Origin: Phymorhynchus buccinoides
Lineage: Eukaryota; Mollusca; Gastropoda; Neogastropoda; Raphitomidae
NCBI GenBank assembly: GCA_017654935.2
Contig: CM065703.1
Span: 38,488,198-38,552,197, forward strand
Length of the DNA stretch: 64,000 nucleotides
Direction: 5' to 3'
Shown piece after piece: positions 11,229 through 22,969 of the stretch (its first letter is position 1; the number at the start of each line of letters is the position of its first letter). A program made the position numbers and the translations under genes. The notes beneath the pieces were generated by a model that was not told the origin of the DNA, ran no database searches, and worked only from the letters and a program-made list of their open reading frames with translations.

Positions 11229-12608
11229 TTACACATTAGAGACGAGTGGTTCATATGAGACCCATTTCATACGGAAATCAGTTTGATTTATATTTAGGTA
11301 TGAGTTATGTTTTTCAATTTTATAACGATATGTCAAGACCTTGACAAATGCAGTTATCACAGTGAAGCTGCCTTCCAGCTTGCATCTGTACAAATATTGT
11401 TTGGCTATGGCTATAATGAAATAGAATACAGGATCAATAGTAATTGTTTTATCAAAACCAAGAACTACAAGTGACTCTGTCAAATGAATATTCTGTGCAT
11501 TAATACATTTTTGCTTCACGAGGTCAGTGAACATAATCCAAAAGTTTTGTACATGTATGCATTTCCAAAACATGTGGTTTATGGCATCTTTATGTACACC
11601 ACAAAAATTGCATTTGTCAGAACTCAAAACACCCATTTCTTTTAAGATTACATTTCTACCGATACACCTATGTATTATTTTTAATTGAAACCATTTCAGT
11701 TTCACATCTTGAAGTTTATGCACATGTAAGAAAATGTTATTCCAATCGTGTGTCCTAGACAATTTAATATCCCATTTGTCACAACATTGAGCTTTTAAGT
11801 AATTATCAATCATAATATCATAATATAACTTTGCACCTTTGAAAACTGCAAACAGATTTTTATTGCAAAGAGAAGTGTTTAGATATTTGTTATTATTGAC
11901 AGTCACACCAGTTTTCTTTATATAGTCAGTTATTGCTAGCTTAAAGCTAGCAAAAGTTAGAAAATCAATATTTACGTTATATTTTTCTTTAAAATCATCA
12001 TGCGAAAGAAAATTTCCATTTTCATTGAAAACATTTGCAATACAGTTTATATTTTGAGTTTGAAGCCTTCCAGATACAATATAGCTATTTCCAACTCGAA
12101 TTCGTTTATTATAGAAAAGTGGTTCAGAAAGTAGTTCTGGCGAATTTGTTGGTATACATTTATAAAATAACTCCTTATATGCACAAACAACGTCTCCCCA
12201 AAACTGGTTGTATTTTACGAAATTTGACACTACCTCTGGACCGTGATTATTAATTGACGACCATTGGGGGAAATTACTTAAGAGAATATGTTTCCATTTG
12301 TGATCTGATTTTTCCACTTTACGAACCCAAGACAGCTTTAGCGACATTACAAATGTTTTTATGCGTGGAAGACCAATACCCCCATTTTTCACACTTTTAT
12401 GAGCTGTCTTTCGATTTATTTTATCTTTTTTCCTATTCCATACGAATTTGTAGCAAATCTGTTGGCATGTCTCAAAAAATATGTCAGGTGGGTTAGGGAG
12501 AAGAAGCCATAGGTGGGTGAGTTTTGACAAAATAATGGATTTCAGAATTGCTACCCGACCTAGGGGTGTTATTTGACATTTCACCCAAATATTAAATAAA
12601 TGTTTCAT
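11229..12608 (-). pseudogene. LINE ORF2 C-terminal part with CCHC knuckle
   Basis: 459 codons are open. The region opens with the post-RT pattern GRVAILKSIILSKLTHLW and ends in a CX2C-X7-H-X4-C knuckle (CNFCGVHKDAINHMFWKC), as in L1/Tx1 ORF2 proteins, where it helps bind nucleic acid. It should be continuous with the RT frame upstream, but about 110 bases with stops (12609-12716) separate the two. The long open frame suggests a fairly young insertion. Confidence 0.8.
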
Positions 12609-12716
12609 TTCTGCTAATTTTTCTGGTTAATTAATTGTTATGCAGTCCTGTAAATCATTAGTGAACCAAATTTCAAGAACATGAAATTTTGATGGATTCC
12701 AGTCAAATTTTAAATG

Positions 12717-14528
12717 TTACATGTACCGAATGTTACTATTTTTCCTACTACCTAGCCATACTGCATTAGTTTTGCTAAGATTCATGTGAAGACCAGAAAT
12801 TGATTCAAATTTAAAACGAGTTTCAGTGCAAGTTTCAAAAGATGTTTTATCACCTGCAAGTAAACATTCTGTGTGGTCAGCATATTGTGATAGTTTGTAC
12901 TCAGAGTTATTTATTTTAATTCCTTGGATAGCTGAATTTTCTCTTATCATTAACGCTAATATTTCTACACAAAGAACAAAAAGGTATGGTGATAAAGGAT
13001 CACCCTGGCGACAACCTCTTCTTACATCGAACCAGCTTGATACTTGCCCATTTACAATTACACATGATTTGATACCTTTGTAAAATGTGCTGATCCATCG
13101 ACATATATCATTTTTGAATCCAAATGCTCTGATAACTTTTGACATAAATTCCCAACTAACAGAATCAAAGGCTTTCTCAAAGTCTACATTTAATAATAAA
13201 CCCGGTAAATTATACTTATCTAAATAGGCTATGGTGTCATATATTAACCTAATATTATCCCCAATGTATCTGTTCATAATAAACCCTGTCTGATCTTCAG
13301 CAATAATGTTGGGTAATACGTGTTTGATTCTATTTGCTATGCAGGATGATCCTATCTTATATACAACGTTTAACAGTGAAATTGGTCTCCAATTTGTTAT
13401 AAATTGCCTTGGTTTATCCCCCTTTGGAATACATACAATGACCCCTTCCCTCTGTACACAAGACAGTTCTCCCTTTTCAAAACTAGCATTCAGTGATCTA
13501 ACAACCAATGGTCCAATGCTTTTCCAGAAAACCTTACAAAATTCCACAGTGAAGCCATCAGAACCTGGGCTTTTATTGTTATTCATATTGTTTAGTGCGA
13601 TTGTGGCTTCTTCTATTGTAACTTTTCCTTCCAATTCGTTAGCTTCGGTTTCATCTAAACAAGGGAGTTCTTTTACAATGTCTCTAATCTCACAGTTCTG
13701 TACATCTTTCTCTGTGTATAGTGATTTATAAAACCTTTGAACTTCCCCGATGATGTCTGTCTGAGCCGTAAGAATGTTTTCCTGTTCATCAACGATTCTA
13801 GACATATTTTTACCAACATAGTGTCTTTTCTCCAGATTGCAATAATAACTACTGACCTTTTCTCCCTCTGCTATCCACCTAGCCCTGGACCTTAGCATAA
13901 CACCTTCAATTCGCTTTTCTCTTATTTCTTTTAATTGCTGTTTCTTTAACTGCAATAATTTAACATCATCCTCCTTCTGAGCTTGTATTTTTTCTAACCT
14001 TAAAATGTCTATTTCTAATTGTTTTTCTTCTTCTGTGGTTTTTTTCTTCTTCATTGTTGCATATGCTATACTTTTGGATCGTATTTTCATTAACAGAAAA
14101 TCAAGAAATACATCATCAGGGACAGAGAATTGTAAATTTTCAATTAAAGTTTCACCAGAACGTGTGTTTGATGCATATTCATCTATGACTTGTTTTATTT
14201 CATTATTTATCTCCTCCAAATACTGCTTATCTTTTAGTAAAGATGAGTTAAGTTTCCAAAAAGTGTTATGCTTAATATTATCATTAAATTTCAGTTTCAA
14301 CAAAATAGCAGAATGATCTGACCTGTAGCCACATTCAATGTCAGCATCATCAACAAAAGATACAACGTTATCAGAAACGAGAAAGAAATCTAGCCTGGCC
14401 TGTTGCAAGGGATTAACCCTTCTCCAGGTGTAACGGAGACAGTCAGGGTTAAGGTCACGCCAAATGTCATTCAGATCTAGGTCTTCCATCAGTTTTTCAA
14501 CAGCATCTTTTGCTTTAGCATTGTTCAC
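12717..14528 (-). pseudogene. LINE ORF2, endonuclease end plus reverse transcriptase, catalytic Asp lost
   Basis: 603 codons are open. The first 85 residues finish the APE-type endonuclease: CLRYTWRR, then ARLDFFLVS and GYRSDHSAI with the conserved SDH. A coiled basic linker follows, then the RT domain with NNNKSPGSDGFTVEF, NWRPISLLNVVYKI, DFEKAFDSVSW and RRGCRQGDPLSPYLF. The catalytic box reads YADH instead of YADD: the codon at 12873-12875 gives His where the second metal-binding Asp should be. This RT should be inactive. The pattern fits the Tx1/L1 group. Confidence 0.85.
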
Positions 14529-14657
14529 ATGTTTTTATTATAATAGTCCCTAGAAGGATCAATAACTAAATTGAAATCACCAGCTAGTATAATATTATCT
14601 GTTTAAAACCCTCTTATCTTGTGTTTTAAATTAAAATAGAAATCAGGATCATCTCTA

Positions 14658-15000
14658 TTAGGACCATAATATGTTAACTAGTAGAAAATCTTTATTTTGT
14701 ATTTCAGCCTGCAATATTAAATAATTACCCTGCTCATGTTTAATTACCCTTTTAACTTTGAATTCAAAATTGTTATTGAATAAAATTGCTACTCCTCTTG
14801 CATTTGTTGTGTAACTCGAACAATAACCCCGATACCCCCATTCTGCTAATACATGTTTTTCCATCTTTGAATCGAAATGAGTATCCTGCAAGAAGTATAT
14901 TGAGTACTTTTTGTTTCGTAAATAATGAAAAAATATCACGTCTTTTCTGTTGATTATTGAGGCCCTGACAATTGACTGAAACAATGGACACATTGCTAGC
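14658..15000 (-). pseudogene. LINE ORF2 endonuclease N-terminus, frameshifted
   Basis: Two minus-strand frames together cover the APE endonuclease start: SIVSVNCQGLNNQQKRRDIF near 14990-14930, then YSIYFLQDTHFDSKM and ARGVAILFNNNFEFKV in another frame. The usual QETH appears as QDTH. The frame change near 14920, and stops between here and 14528, show the element is dead. Upstream (15001-15457) no ORF1-like protein is recognisable. Confidence 0.75.
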
Positions 15001-15457
15001 GATTTTGATTCAGAATAATAAGTTAAACACAAACTGTAGTAATAGCGCATCACAGTTGCCCTCAGACAATAAACATGTAGGGCATAGAAGAGAACAGAAA
15101 CAGAATACCCAGCGGAATTCACTGACTGACAGCGGTACACACCAAACAAGAACAATATCACTATCCTCTTCCGCAACACACAAAAACCCATCAAGTGCAC
15201 TGTATGAAGCAGAATAAACAATTGTTGTGCCAAGTAGCATGTCTAAAACAAAATAAACAAAAGGAACAAAAACAAGTACAATAAAAAAAAAATATATATA
15301 AAAATAAATTTAAAAAACACGGAAGTAATCTATACTAGACTACCACTTGCAAACGACGAAGCATTTTTCTGTGATATATTTTTTTTAAATTCATCTACAT
15401 AGAGACAAGATCCGTGTTTAAAAAAGGGATCAGCAAGATCACAACATTTTACAGGAT

Positions 15458-15524
<67 letters not shown>

Positions 15525-15664
15525 GGAATGTATATGGCGCGCTTTCTCACACGAACTCCTCAGTGTGCCTTACATTAATAACAAGAGCATTAAAGGCAAA
15601 CAAATAATGAATCATTAGAAAGTAAAATAAACATGATGCTTGCACGCAACGTTCTCTTTCTTCA

Positions 15665-15758
<94 letters not shown>

Positions 15759-15780
15759 GCACGCACGCACGCACGCACAC
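15665..15780. repeat. (CA)n microsatellite, copy A
   Basis: About 115 bases of CA ending in (GCAC)n. It lies in the last shared part of the duplication (15524-16232). That part ends in a GGGAATTCCATATATGAGG motif like the 3' fragments of LINEs elsewhere in the window, but it has no readable frame. Confidence 0.95.
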
Positions 15781-16340
15781 ACTCACACTTAAACAAAAGT
15801 AAAATACTTACAATATATGAAAATTCTAAGGAGAAACATAGACCACATTCACCTTCTCAACCAAGCTTAGATACAATACTGAAAATAAAATCGTACATGA
15901 CTCATTATAATAGACAACTTTTGCAAAAACAAAAATACCCTTCTACCTGCTTTACAAGCGTTTAAAGTTTACAAGACGTAGATTGTCTACCACATTCTAC
16001 AGACAACTTATGCAATATAAAAGAATTGCAAAACAAAAATTCACAAGATTTCTGCAATGAAACGGATCCCCCCACTCCCCACCCCCTCACACACAAACAC
16101 TGATCAATTATAATATGTCCGAAACAAGTGAGTTTTAAGGGCAGAGCAAAAGGCGGAGGTAGAGTCAGATGAGTGAACCTGTTGGGGGAGGGAATTCCAT
16201 ATATGAGGTGCAAAAGGCTGTAATTCTGTTTAACAATGATGGTGATATGAGAGGCTACGCCTTGCAGGCAGCATGGTCACTCTCTCTCTCTCAGTTTTTT
16301 TGTGATAGTGTTGTTCATAGACTGTGTAGTGTGGTGAAAG

Positions 16341-19068
16341 TTGTACGAGTGCAGCATGATGGAGTGGAGCATGTATTGGTGTGTGTTTTGTGCCATTCTG
16401 CCACCAGATGTACTGGTTATTTGGATTTCGTTTTTGGCACAGTTTTCTAGTATTCTCGCCGGTCAAGAAACGCCATTTCCCCAACCCCACCTTTCCCAAC
16501 ATCTGGATTCCATTTCTTCCATCCCTACAGCCTACCACCATCCCTCCGCTACAGCGTCTCTTTCTTCAGAAGAGGGATTCGTTCCCTCCATCTCCTTCCC
16601 CACTACCCACCACCACCCCTCCCTCCTTGTTCCTTCCGCCCGCGTCTCTTACTCCAGGCAACAGCTTTTATCTGTTAGTGTAGCCCCATCAACACTTGAC
16701 CCCTCTATAGTGGATGCTATTAGAGCGGCAGGAATTGGCTACCACCTCCTTCGCGTAAGATCACATAGAGGCGGACGTCGAAAGCAGAAGAAAATCGGCA
16801 TTGTGTGTGGAAACAGGCCTGACCCTGCCACTACTACTCAACCCCCGCCAGCTGACAGCAGTAAATCCTCAGAGCAACAACACGGCGTGTCATCCTCGTG
16901 TTCCCATCTTCCAGACAGCGCTAGGCCTAGTAATAGGCTTAGCAACAGTAACTACAACTAAGCGTTTGGCTGCTAACACGGACAACTTGATTCAAATTCC
17001 TCTTTCCTCCTCTGTTCGCAAGAACACTAAACTTACAGTTGCCTCTTTCAACGCCCAATCTGTTGGCCCAAATTGTAGACAGAAAAGAGCTGGCATCACT
17101 TCCTTCATCACCGACAATGACATTGACCAACTGTTTGTGGTAGAGACATGGCTCAAACCGCAGGGGGATGAAGCCGTTTGTGCAGATTTGACCCATGAGG
17201 GTTATGCCATCAAGTCTCTGCATCTCGCCCCTCTCGTCGTGGTGGCAGTATCGCTGTTATCTACAGAGACACCCTCACCCCCCACCTCACCTTCAACTCT
17301 ACCTTCCCGTTCGACCATTCTTCCTTCGAACTGTTCCAAGTCTCACAGACCTCACAGCATAGTGTGTTGCATTTTATGTGTGTGTATCGTCCTTGGCCCA
17401 CGTCTGTAAATAAACTGACTAAAACTTTGTTTTTGGAACAATTCCCTTGTCTGCTTGATCATTGTAACACGCTTCATGGAAACCTGTGTCTGTTAGGGGA
17501 TTTTAATTTTCATGTTGACCCTCTCACTGATCGTAGCTCTATTAAGTTTTTAGAAGTGTTAGATATGTACAATCTTCATCAATCTGTGTCCGGACCCACT
17601 CAAACATGGCCACACTCTGGACTTGGTGATTGAAAGGCCCAGTGATGGAGTTCACCGATCCTCAGAGGTCAATCATGACCTCGAGTCCGACCATGTTTGT
17701 GTTGTGAGTTTGTTTGACATAGAGCTCCCTGTCCACAAACACGTGTACCGCAGCGTCAGAAACATCCGCGCAATCGACAGAACTGTTTTCGGAAAAGATA
17801 TCAAAGAGGAATTATCTAAGTGCACATCTAGTTCTTGTACTGCCGCCGAGTACGATAGTGCCCTTCGGTCAGTATTGGACAAACATGCTCCTGTTTCTTC
17901 ACGCAAAGTTTCTTCAAGCAGAGACTCAAGTCCTTGGTTTAGTGTGATGCCTAACGAAATCAAAGAAGCAAAGAAAAAACGAAGACAGGCCCAAGCACAA
18001 TCAGATTCTTCAGGGCTCACTGTACATAAACAAATATATAATAAAGCTAAACATTTTGTGACTTTCTTGACAGATCAGGCAAAAACGATGTACTACAGTA
18101 CCAAAATTGCAGCGGCAAGATCTAGTAAAGAACTGTATTCTATTACAAGCAAACTGTGTGCAAGGGTTAAACCTACCAAACTTCCGACTGTTTACCCCCC
18201 ACCATCATTGCCATGTGTGTTTTCTGATTTCTTTCATTCCAAACTTGAGAACATTAGGAAAGAGCTTGACTTGCAGCCCACTGTCTCCCAACCCCTAGGC
18301 AAAGATTGTGTGGGCTCCCCTCTTGTTGCTTTTTCTCCTGTGTCTGAGAAAGATGTCTTTGATGTTTTGAAAAGATCTGCCCCCAAGACGTGTGACCTTG
18401 ACCCTTTACCAACCCCTTTGTTGTATGAATGTCTTGATGTTGTTGTGCCTGTCATGACTCAGATCATAAACGACTCTTTACTGAGTGGTGTTTTACCTGA
18501 CCTGTACAAAACTGCTCTTGTTAAACCCTTGATAAAGCCTACCATGGATCATAATGACTTGAAAAGTTATCGGTCTGTGTCCAACTTAGCGTTTGTCTCC
18601 AAAATAATCGAGAAAATTGTCCTTGCACAATTGTCTAAACATTTGTCAGCAAACAATTTGTTCAACCCCCTCCAGTCTGCCTATCGATCTGCTCACAGCA
18701 CTGAAACGGCTCTGACTAAAGTTCTTAACGATCTCCTCTTAGCTCCTGACAATGGGAAAGTGTCAGTTTTGACTCTCCTAGATCTGTCGGCAGCATTTGA
18801 TACAATAGATCACACCATTCTTCTATCCCGGCTGGAACGCGTTTTGGGAATCCATTCTACAGTTCTACACTGGTTCTCATCATATCTAACAAATCGCTTT
18901 CAGACTGTCTTGATCAACAACTGCAGTTCAGATCCAAAGTTAATTTCTTGTGGTGGACCTTAGGGATCTGTATTAGGGCCCGTTCTCTTGTTCTGTACAC
19001 TGCTCCTCTCTCTGATGTTTTTGCTAGTCACTCTGTAATTGACCATTCTTTTGCTGATGATACCCAGC
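16341..19068 (+). pseudogene. CR1/Jockey-type LINE, EN plus RT, multiply broken and cut by gap
   Basis: A 5' region rich in Pro and Ser (16341-16961) leads to an APE endonuclease start: KLTVASFNAQSVGPNCRQKR near 17030, then DNDIDQLFVVETWL. The frame shifts near 17230 and again near 17625, after LLGDFNFHVD. A 446-codon stretch (17623-18963) then holds the RT, with KPLIKPTMDHNDLKSYRSVSN and LDLSAAFDTIDHTILLSRL (near 18780-18830). A TAG at 18961-18963 falls exactly where GxPQGSVLGP should be, and further frame changes follow before the gap. The element is the plus-strand neighbour of copy A's end; copy B has no equivalent. Confidence 0.85.
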
Positions 19069-19568
19069 NNNNNNNNNNNNNNNNNNNNNNNNNNNNNNNN
19101 NNNNNNNNNNNNNNNNNNNNNNNNNNNNNNNNNNNNNNNNNNNNNNNNNNNNNNNNNNNNNNNNNNNNNNNNNNNNNNNNNNNNNNNNNNNNNNNNNNNN
19201 NNNNNNNNNNNNNNNNNNNNNNNNNNNNNNNNNNNNNNNNNNNNNNNNNNNNNNNNNNNNNNNNNNNNNNNNNNNNNNNNNNNNNNNNNNNNNNNNNNNN
19301 NNNNNNNNNNNNNNNNNNNNNNNNNNNNNNNNNNNNNNNNNNNNNNNNNNNNNNNNNNNNNNNNNNNNNNNNNNNNNNNNNNNNNNNNNNNNNNNNNNNN
19401 NNNNNNNNNNNNNNNNNNNNNNNNNNNNNNNNNNNNNNNNNNNNNNNNNNNNNNNNNNNNNNNNNNNNNNNNNNNNNNNNNNNNNNNNNNNNNNNNNNNN
19501 NNNNNNNNNNNNNNNNNNNNNNNNNNNNNNNNNNNNNNNNNNNNNNNNNNNNNNNNNNNNNNNNNNNN
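19069..19568. other. Assembly gap, exactly 500 N
   Basis: A round run of 500 N is a conventional placeholder for a scaffold join of unknown length. The two sides are unrelated: a LINE on the left, the middle of a viral-type polymerase gene on the right. Adjacency across this point should not be trusted. Confidence 0.99.
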
Positions 19569-19570
19569 AC

Positions 19571-21082
19571 CATGCACATTCAACGTGGAAAAAGTTAGAC
19601 TGCAAAACCATGGGAGACTACCATGACACCTATTTAATGGCTGACGTTTGTTTGCTTGCGGACGTATTTGAAAATTACAGAAAAACATGTATGAAACATT
19701 GCAGTCTAGACCCTGCTCATTATATCTCTGCTCCTGGAATGAGTTGGGATGCATTCTTAAGATTTACTAAAATACAGATTGACTTACTCTCCGACCTACC
19801 AACTCTCCAGATGATTGAAGACGGACTACGTGGAGGAATTAGTATGGCTTCACACAGTTATTGTAAGGCCAACAACAAGTACTTAGACGACTACGATCCT
19901 ACTAAACCATCAAATTATATCATGTATTTAGATGCAAACAATCTCTATGGTTGTGCGATGTGTCAGTCACTTCCATTACGTAACTTTAAAATGTTTACAG
20001 CTCCTTTTAATTTTAACATCAACGACTTTTTGCAATGGCTGTTGAAATTACCAGATTGTTACAAAACAGGATTTATTTTAGAAGTCGACTTAGATTATCC
20101 GGATGAACTCCATGACATCCACAACGACTACCCGTTAGCAGCAGAAAGACTTCAGGTGGGATCAGAGCTACCAAAACTTGTACCTAATCTACATGGCCAA
20201 AAAAAAAATGTTTGTCATTATAGACTCCTACAATTCTATTTACGTCATGGATTAAAACTAACAGCAGTTCATAGAAACATTTCGTTTAAACAAGAGAAGT
20301 TCATGGAGCCGTATATTAAAAAAACCACTAATCTTAGAATTCAGTCAACCGAACCTTCAGAGAAAGACTTCTTCAAGTTAATGAATAACAGCTGTTTTGG
20401 AAAAACAATGGAAAACCCACACAAACGTAAAGACGTTAGATTAGTTACCCAAGAAAACAAAGCAATCAAACTAACTTCAAAACCCAATTATCAAGACTTC
20501 AGAAAGTTCCATGACAATCTTTACGGAATAATGATGAAGAAAATTAATGTGAAGCTAGACAAACCAGTCTTCATTGGGTTTGCTGTTCTTGGATTGTCCA
20601 AGTTATTGATGCTAGAATTTCTTTACGACTACTTTAAACCACTGTATCCAGACTCTAAAGTATTGTACACAGATACAGATTCATTTATTCTAGACATTCC
20701 TACTGAAGACTTTTATAAAGATTTAGAAACAGATTTAACGAAAGGTGTAGACTCGTGGTATGATACATCTGACTACTCAATTAAATCTCCATTGCATTCA
20801 ACTGTAAATAAAAAGGTGATCGGAAAAATGAAGGATGAACTGAATGGAACTATAATCAAAGAGTACGTTGGACTGAGAGCAAAGATGTATTCAATTGCCA
20901 GTCAAACTAGTGTTATTAAAAAAGCAAAAGGAATCAGTAGACCGGTTGTTCAAATGGTGATGACACACGACAACTATTTAAAAGCGTTGTTCGACAGCAA
21001 GACGTTTTATCATGACAACATCAAAATACAATCTAAGTTACATGAAATAAATACAACTGTTGTAAATAAAAACATCACTTGA
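19571..21082 (+). pseudogene. Protein-primed DNA polymerase B (PolB), N-terminus in gap
   Basis: The frame is open from the gap edge, so the N-terminal part is missing from the assembly. Near 19610-19680 it shows the end of the exonuclease region (MGDYHDTYL, then DVCLLADVFENYR). Polymerase motif A (DANNLYG) is at 19931-19951, motif B (NSCFGKTMEN) near 20386-20415, and motif C (YTDTDS) at 20666-20683, with both metal-binding Asp residues kept. This is the PolB family of Polintons/Mavericks and adintoviruses, which copies linear DNA from a protein primer. The stop at 21080-21082 comes early: a different frame continues to a stop near 21165 with family-like C-terminal residues, so one indel near 21070 has removed about 30 residues. 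Host DNA polymerases do not have this motif spacing. Confidence 0.88.
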
Positions 21083-21315
21083 CTCAAACAACACAAAACG
21101 TGTATATAAATCACCAGAGTTTTCGTATGCAGTTGGTCACTGGAGAACTAAGTGTCATAGTCAGTAGACTTTCTAATCTTGTAATCATATTGAATTGAAT
21201 AAGCACCTTTTAGTGTTCTTATTGTTATTTCCCTAGAACATATTTTAATGTGTCGTTTATTTTTTTTCCGCATTCTTTTTTTATCGCTTCTGTCTTGCAA
21301 GTGAGGTCTGAGATA

Positions 21316-21759
21316 ATGGATCCTTCTACTGGGTTTGATGCACAAAAACAGTATTTAGCTAATTTAGAAGATGCAATCAATTCTACAGTTGACCTCCCAG
21401 CTAGCATTAAAAGGTATCAAGACATTTTAAGATTCGCAAGATCGAAGGTAGACTTTGCTGTCGGTAGTGGATTATACATGCTGCCCTCTGATCTCAGACT
21501 TCAAATAGGAACAATTGTAAACTATAACAACGAAATCCTTATAGCGGGAGATAATCAAGCAGTTGGTAAAAACAAAGAAATAAATTCTACATTGTCGATC
21601 ATACAAAGAACACACCATCCAATCCCTGGCAGTCAAAAAAAGAATATAAACTTAACGAACTTAACGAACTTAACTGGCAGTCATGAAAACGAAAAGACAG
21701 CATTAGTTATTTTTCTAACTGCAGCTGGTCTAGTTTATTTTAATTTTACTAAAGAGTAA
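21316..21759 (+). CDS. Small C-terminally membrane-anchored protein of viral element
   Basis: 147 codons from the ATG at 21316, chosen because it starts a compact soluble region; the open frame extends 22 codons further upstream with no domain. The N-terminal two thirds are mixed and helical in character (KQYLANLEDAINSTVDL). A 9-bp unit is tandemly repeated around 21652-21675 and gives NLT repeats, which are possible N-glycosylation sites. A hydrophobic segment of about 17 residues (LVIFLTAAGLVYFNF) sits four residues before the end, as in tail-anchored proteins. The gene follows PolB on the same strand and overlaps the opposite gene tail to tail by 11 bases. I do not recognise the family. 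Its place between polymerase and capsid genes suggests a virion or membrane protein. Confidence 0.6.
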   Translation: MDPSTGFDAQKQYLANLEDAINSTVDLPASIKRYQDILRFARSKVDFAVGSGLYMLPSDLRLQIGTIVNYNNEILIAGDNQAVGKNKEINSTLSIIQRTHHPIPGSQKKNINLTNLTNLTGSHENEKTALVIFLTAAGLVYFNFTKE

Positions 21760-22921
21760 TCCTACGAGTAAAACTATTAATGCCCATAAGACTGTGTTCA
21801 GCCATAAAACCGACTACTTTGCTTGCAGTAGAAAAAAGCCAACTAACAATTCCACCTAATATACAGGGTAGTGCATCTAGAGCTTTTTCTCCTAATTTGC
21901 TTAATAGATTTGTTAAATGTTCCAGTTGTTTTTTAATCCAATTCGTATCTTTTGATGGCGAAGGTGGAGAAGGTAATTGACCACCACCACCACCTGTTCC
22001 TGTTAAAGCAAACACTAAAGTAGAGATTGCAAACCCCAAAGCTGTCATAACGCTCGCAATCGTGACTCCTTGCTCTCTAAATAAAGTTCTTATTCTTTCA
22101 GCTAGCGTCGTGTTTTCATATAACATTATTTGGATGGTTTCTTTTATTCTGCTTACCTGTGTTCGTAATTGTTCATGGTTAGTTGACAGTACTTCTAGTC
22201 TTGCAGCTCTCTCATGTTGAAGATCATTTAGTCTTTGCATGATTCTGTCTTTCTCGTCTTGTCCTAGGTTGTTGTCATCTGCTTCAGTCAACTTTTGTTT
22301 TTCTCTGTCAATGTGAGCATCCAGTTCGCTTAACTTTGCTAGATTATTTGTTAACTCGCCTCTGGTAGATTGTAATGTTGAATTGAGCGCCATTAGTTCT
22401 CTCATAGGTAATGGTGAATCATGTAATGTTTTTAATTGGGTTTCTTCATCTTCTGAAATCATAAAATTAGTTATTTGGTCCGCAGTTGCGCTTAAGTCTC
22501 TAAGAGGAATCGATTGAAGTTGGGAATCAGTAGGTAGTTCTTGTAGCCTGTTTTGAAGTTTAGAAATTGAATTTGTGCTTAGGTCTGGTTCTGGTTCGAT
22601 GATAAATCGTCTTTGATCGCTAACACTGAGCCTTTGACGAAGTGTACTCTTTTTTAAAAACTTTGAGGTGTTTCGTTTATCTGAAAGTTTGACTAGTTGA
22701 CCATCTTTATCCTTCGCAAATAAATGGTTATCTTTTAATTCGAAGTCATTAGGATCAACAACTTCAGGTGGTTCTTGTCCTATGCTTTCATAAAACGATC
22801 TTACTTTACCTTCCATTAGTTCTCGCCTTAAAGATGATTGATGATGAGATTGAATAGCTTCACTCATGTCATCTCCAGGTTCAAAGACGTCATAATCGTG
22901 GTCTGCTTCTATTCCGGCCAT
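21749..22921 (-). CDS. Coiled-coil, membrane-inserting protein of viral element
   Basis: 390 codons in an intact frame. The N-terminus is acidic (ADHDYDVFEPGDDMSE). Residues about 180-275 are a strong heptad-like region rich in Glu, Leu, Gln and Arg (LAKLSELDAHIDREKQKLTE). A conserved-looking LAERIRTLFREQGVTIAS leads to a hydrophobic helix (SVMTALGFAISTLVFALTG), then a Gly/Pro linker and a second amphipathic or hydrophobic stretch (LPCILGGIVSWLFSTASKVV). It reads away from the capsid gene, with only 48 bases between the two start codons. Function is unknown. By layout it could be a minor structural, membrane-penetration or fusion-like protein, but no known domain is visible. It is an element gene, not a host gene. 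Confidence 0.7.
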   Translation of the reverse strand: MAGIEADHDYDVFEPGDDMSEAIQSHHQSSLRRELMEGKVRSFYESIGQEPPEVVDPNDFELKDNHLFAKDKDGQLVKLSDKRNTSKFLKKSTLRQRLSVSDQRRFIIEPEPDLSTNSISKLQNRLQELPTDSQLQSIPLRDLSATADQITNFMISEDEETQLKTLHDSPLPMRELMALNSTLQSTRGELTNNLAKLSELDAHIDREKQKLTEADDNNLGQDEKDRIMQRLNDLQHERAARLEVLSTNHEQLRTQVSRIKETIQIMLYENTTLAERIRTLFREQGVTIASVMTALGFAISTLVFALTGTGGGGGQLPSPPSPSKDTNWIKKQLEHLTNLLSKLGEKALDALPCILGGIVSWLFSTASKVVGFMAEHSLMGINSFTRRITL

Positions 22922-22969
22922 GTTTTATTATAATTATGTTTTTAATTTTTATTTTAAAAAACAAAAGAG
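22922..22969. promoter_or_regulatory. Bidirectional promoter between coiled-coil and capsid genes
   Basis: Only 48 bases lie between the divergent start codons, and they are almost all A and T (TTTTATTATAATTATG near 22923). Both genes must be driven from here or from within each other's 5' ends. A TATA-like TATAATTAT is present. This is inference from layout. Confidence 0.4.

Larger units (their letters stand above)
10290..15523 (-). mobile_element. Tx1/L1-like LINE inserted in an (AAT)n tract
   Basis: About 5.2 kb present only in copy A. The flanks CTTATCGCGAAATATT and GGGAATGTATATGGC are directly adjacent, through a short (AAT)n, in copy B at about 38176-38230. On the minus strand the order is endonuclease (15000-14658), RT (14528-12717), a C-terminal CCHC region (12608-11229), a 3' UTR of about 900 bases holding (CA)n at 10454-10540, then (AAT)n at 10290-10365. 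(AAT)n also lies at the 5' side (15458-15523), so target duplication is hidden in microsatellite. No ORF1 is seen, so the copy looks 5'-truncated. All coding parts carry breaks. Confidence 0.85.

Noticed and set aside
18948..19754. Open frames across the N run
   Set aside because: They exist only because N has no stop codons; there is no sequence evidence.
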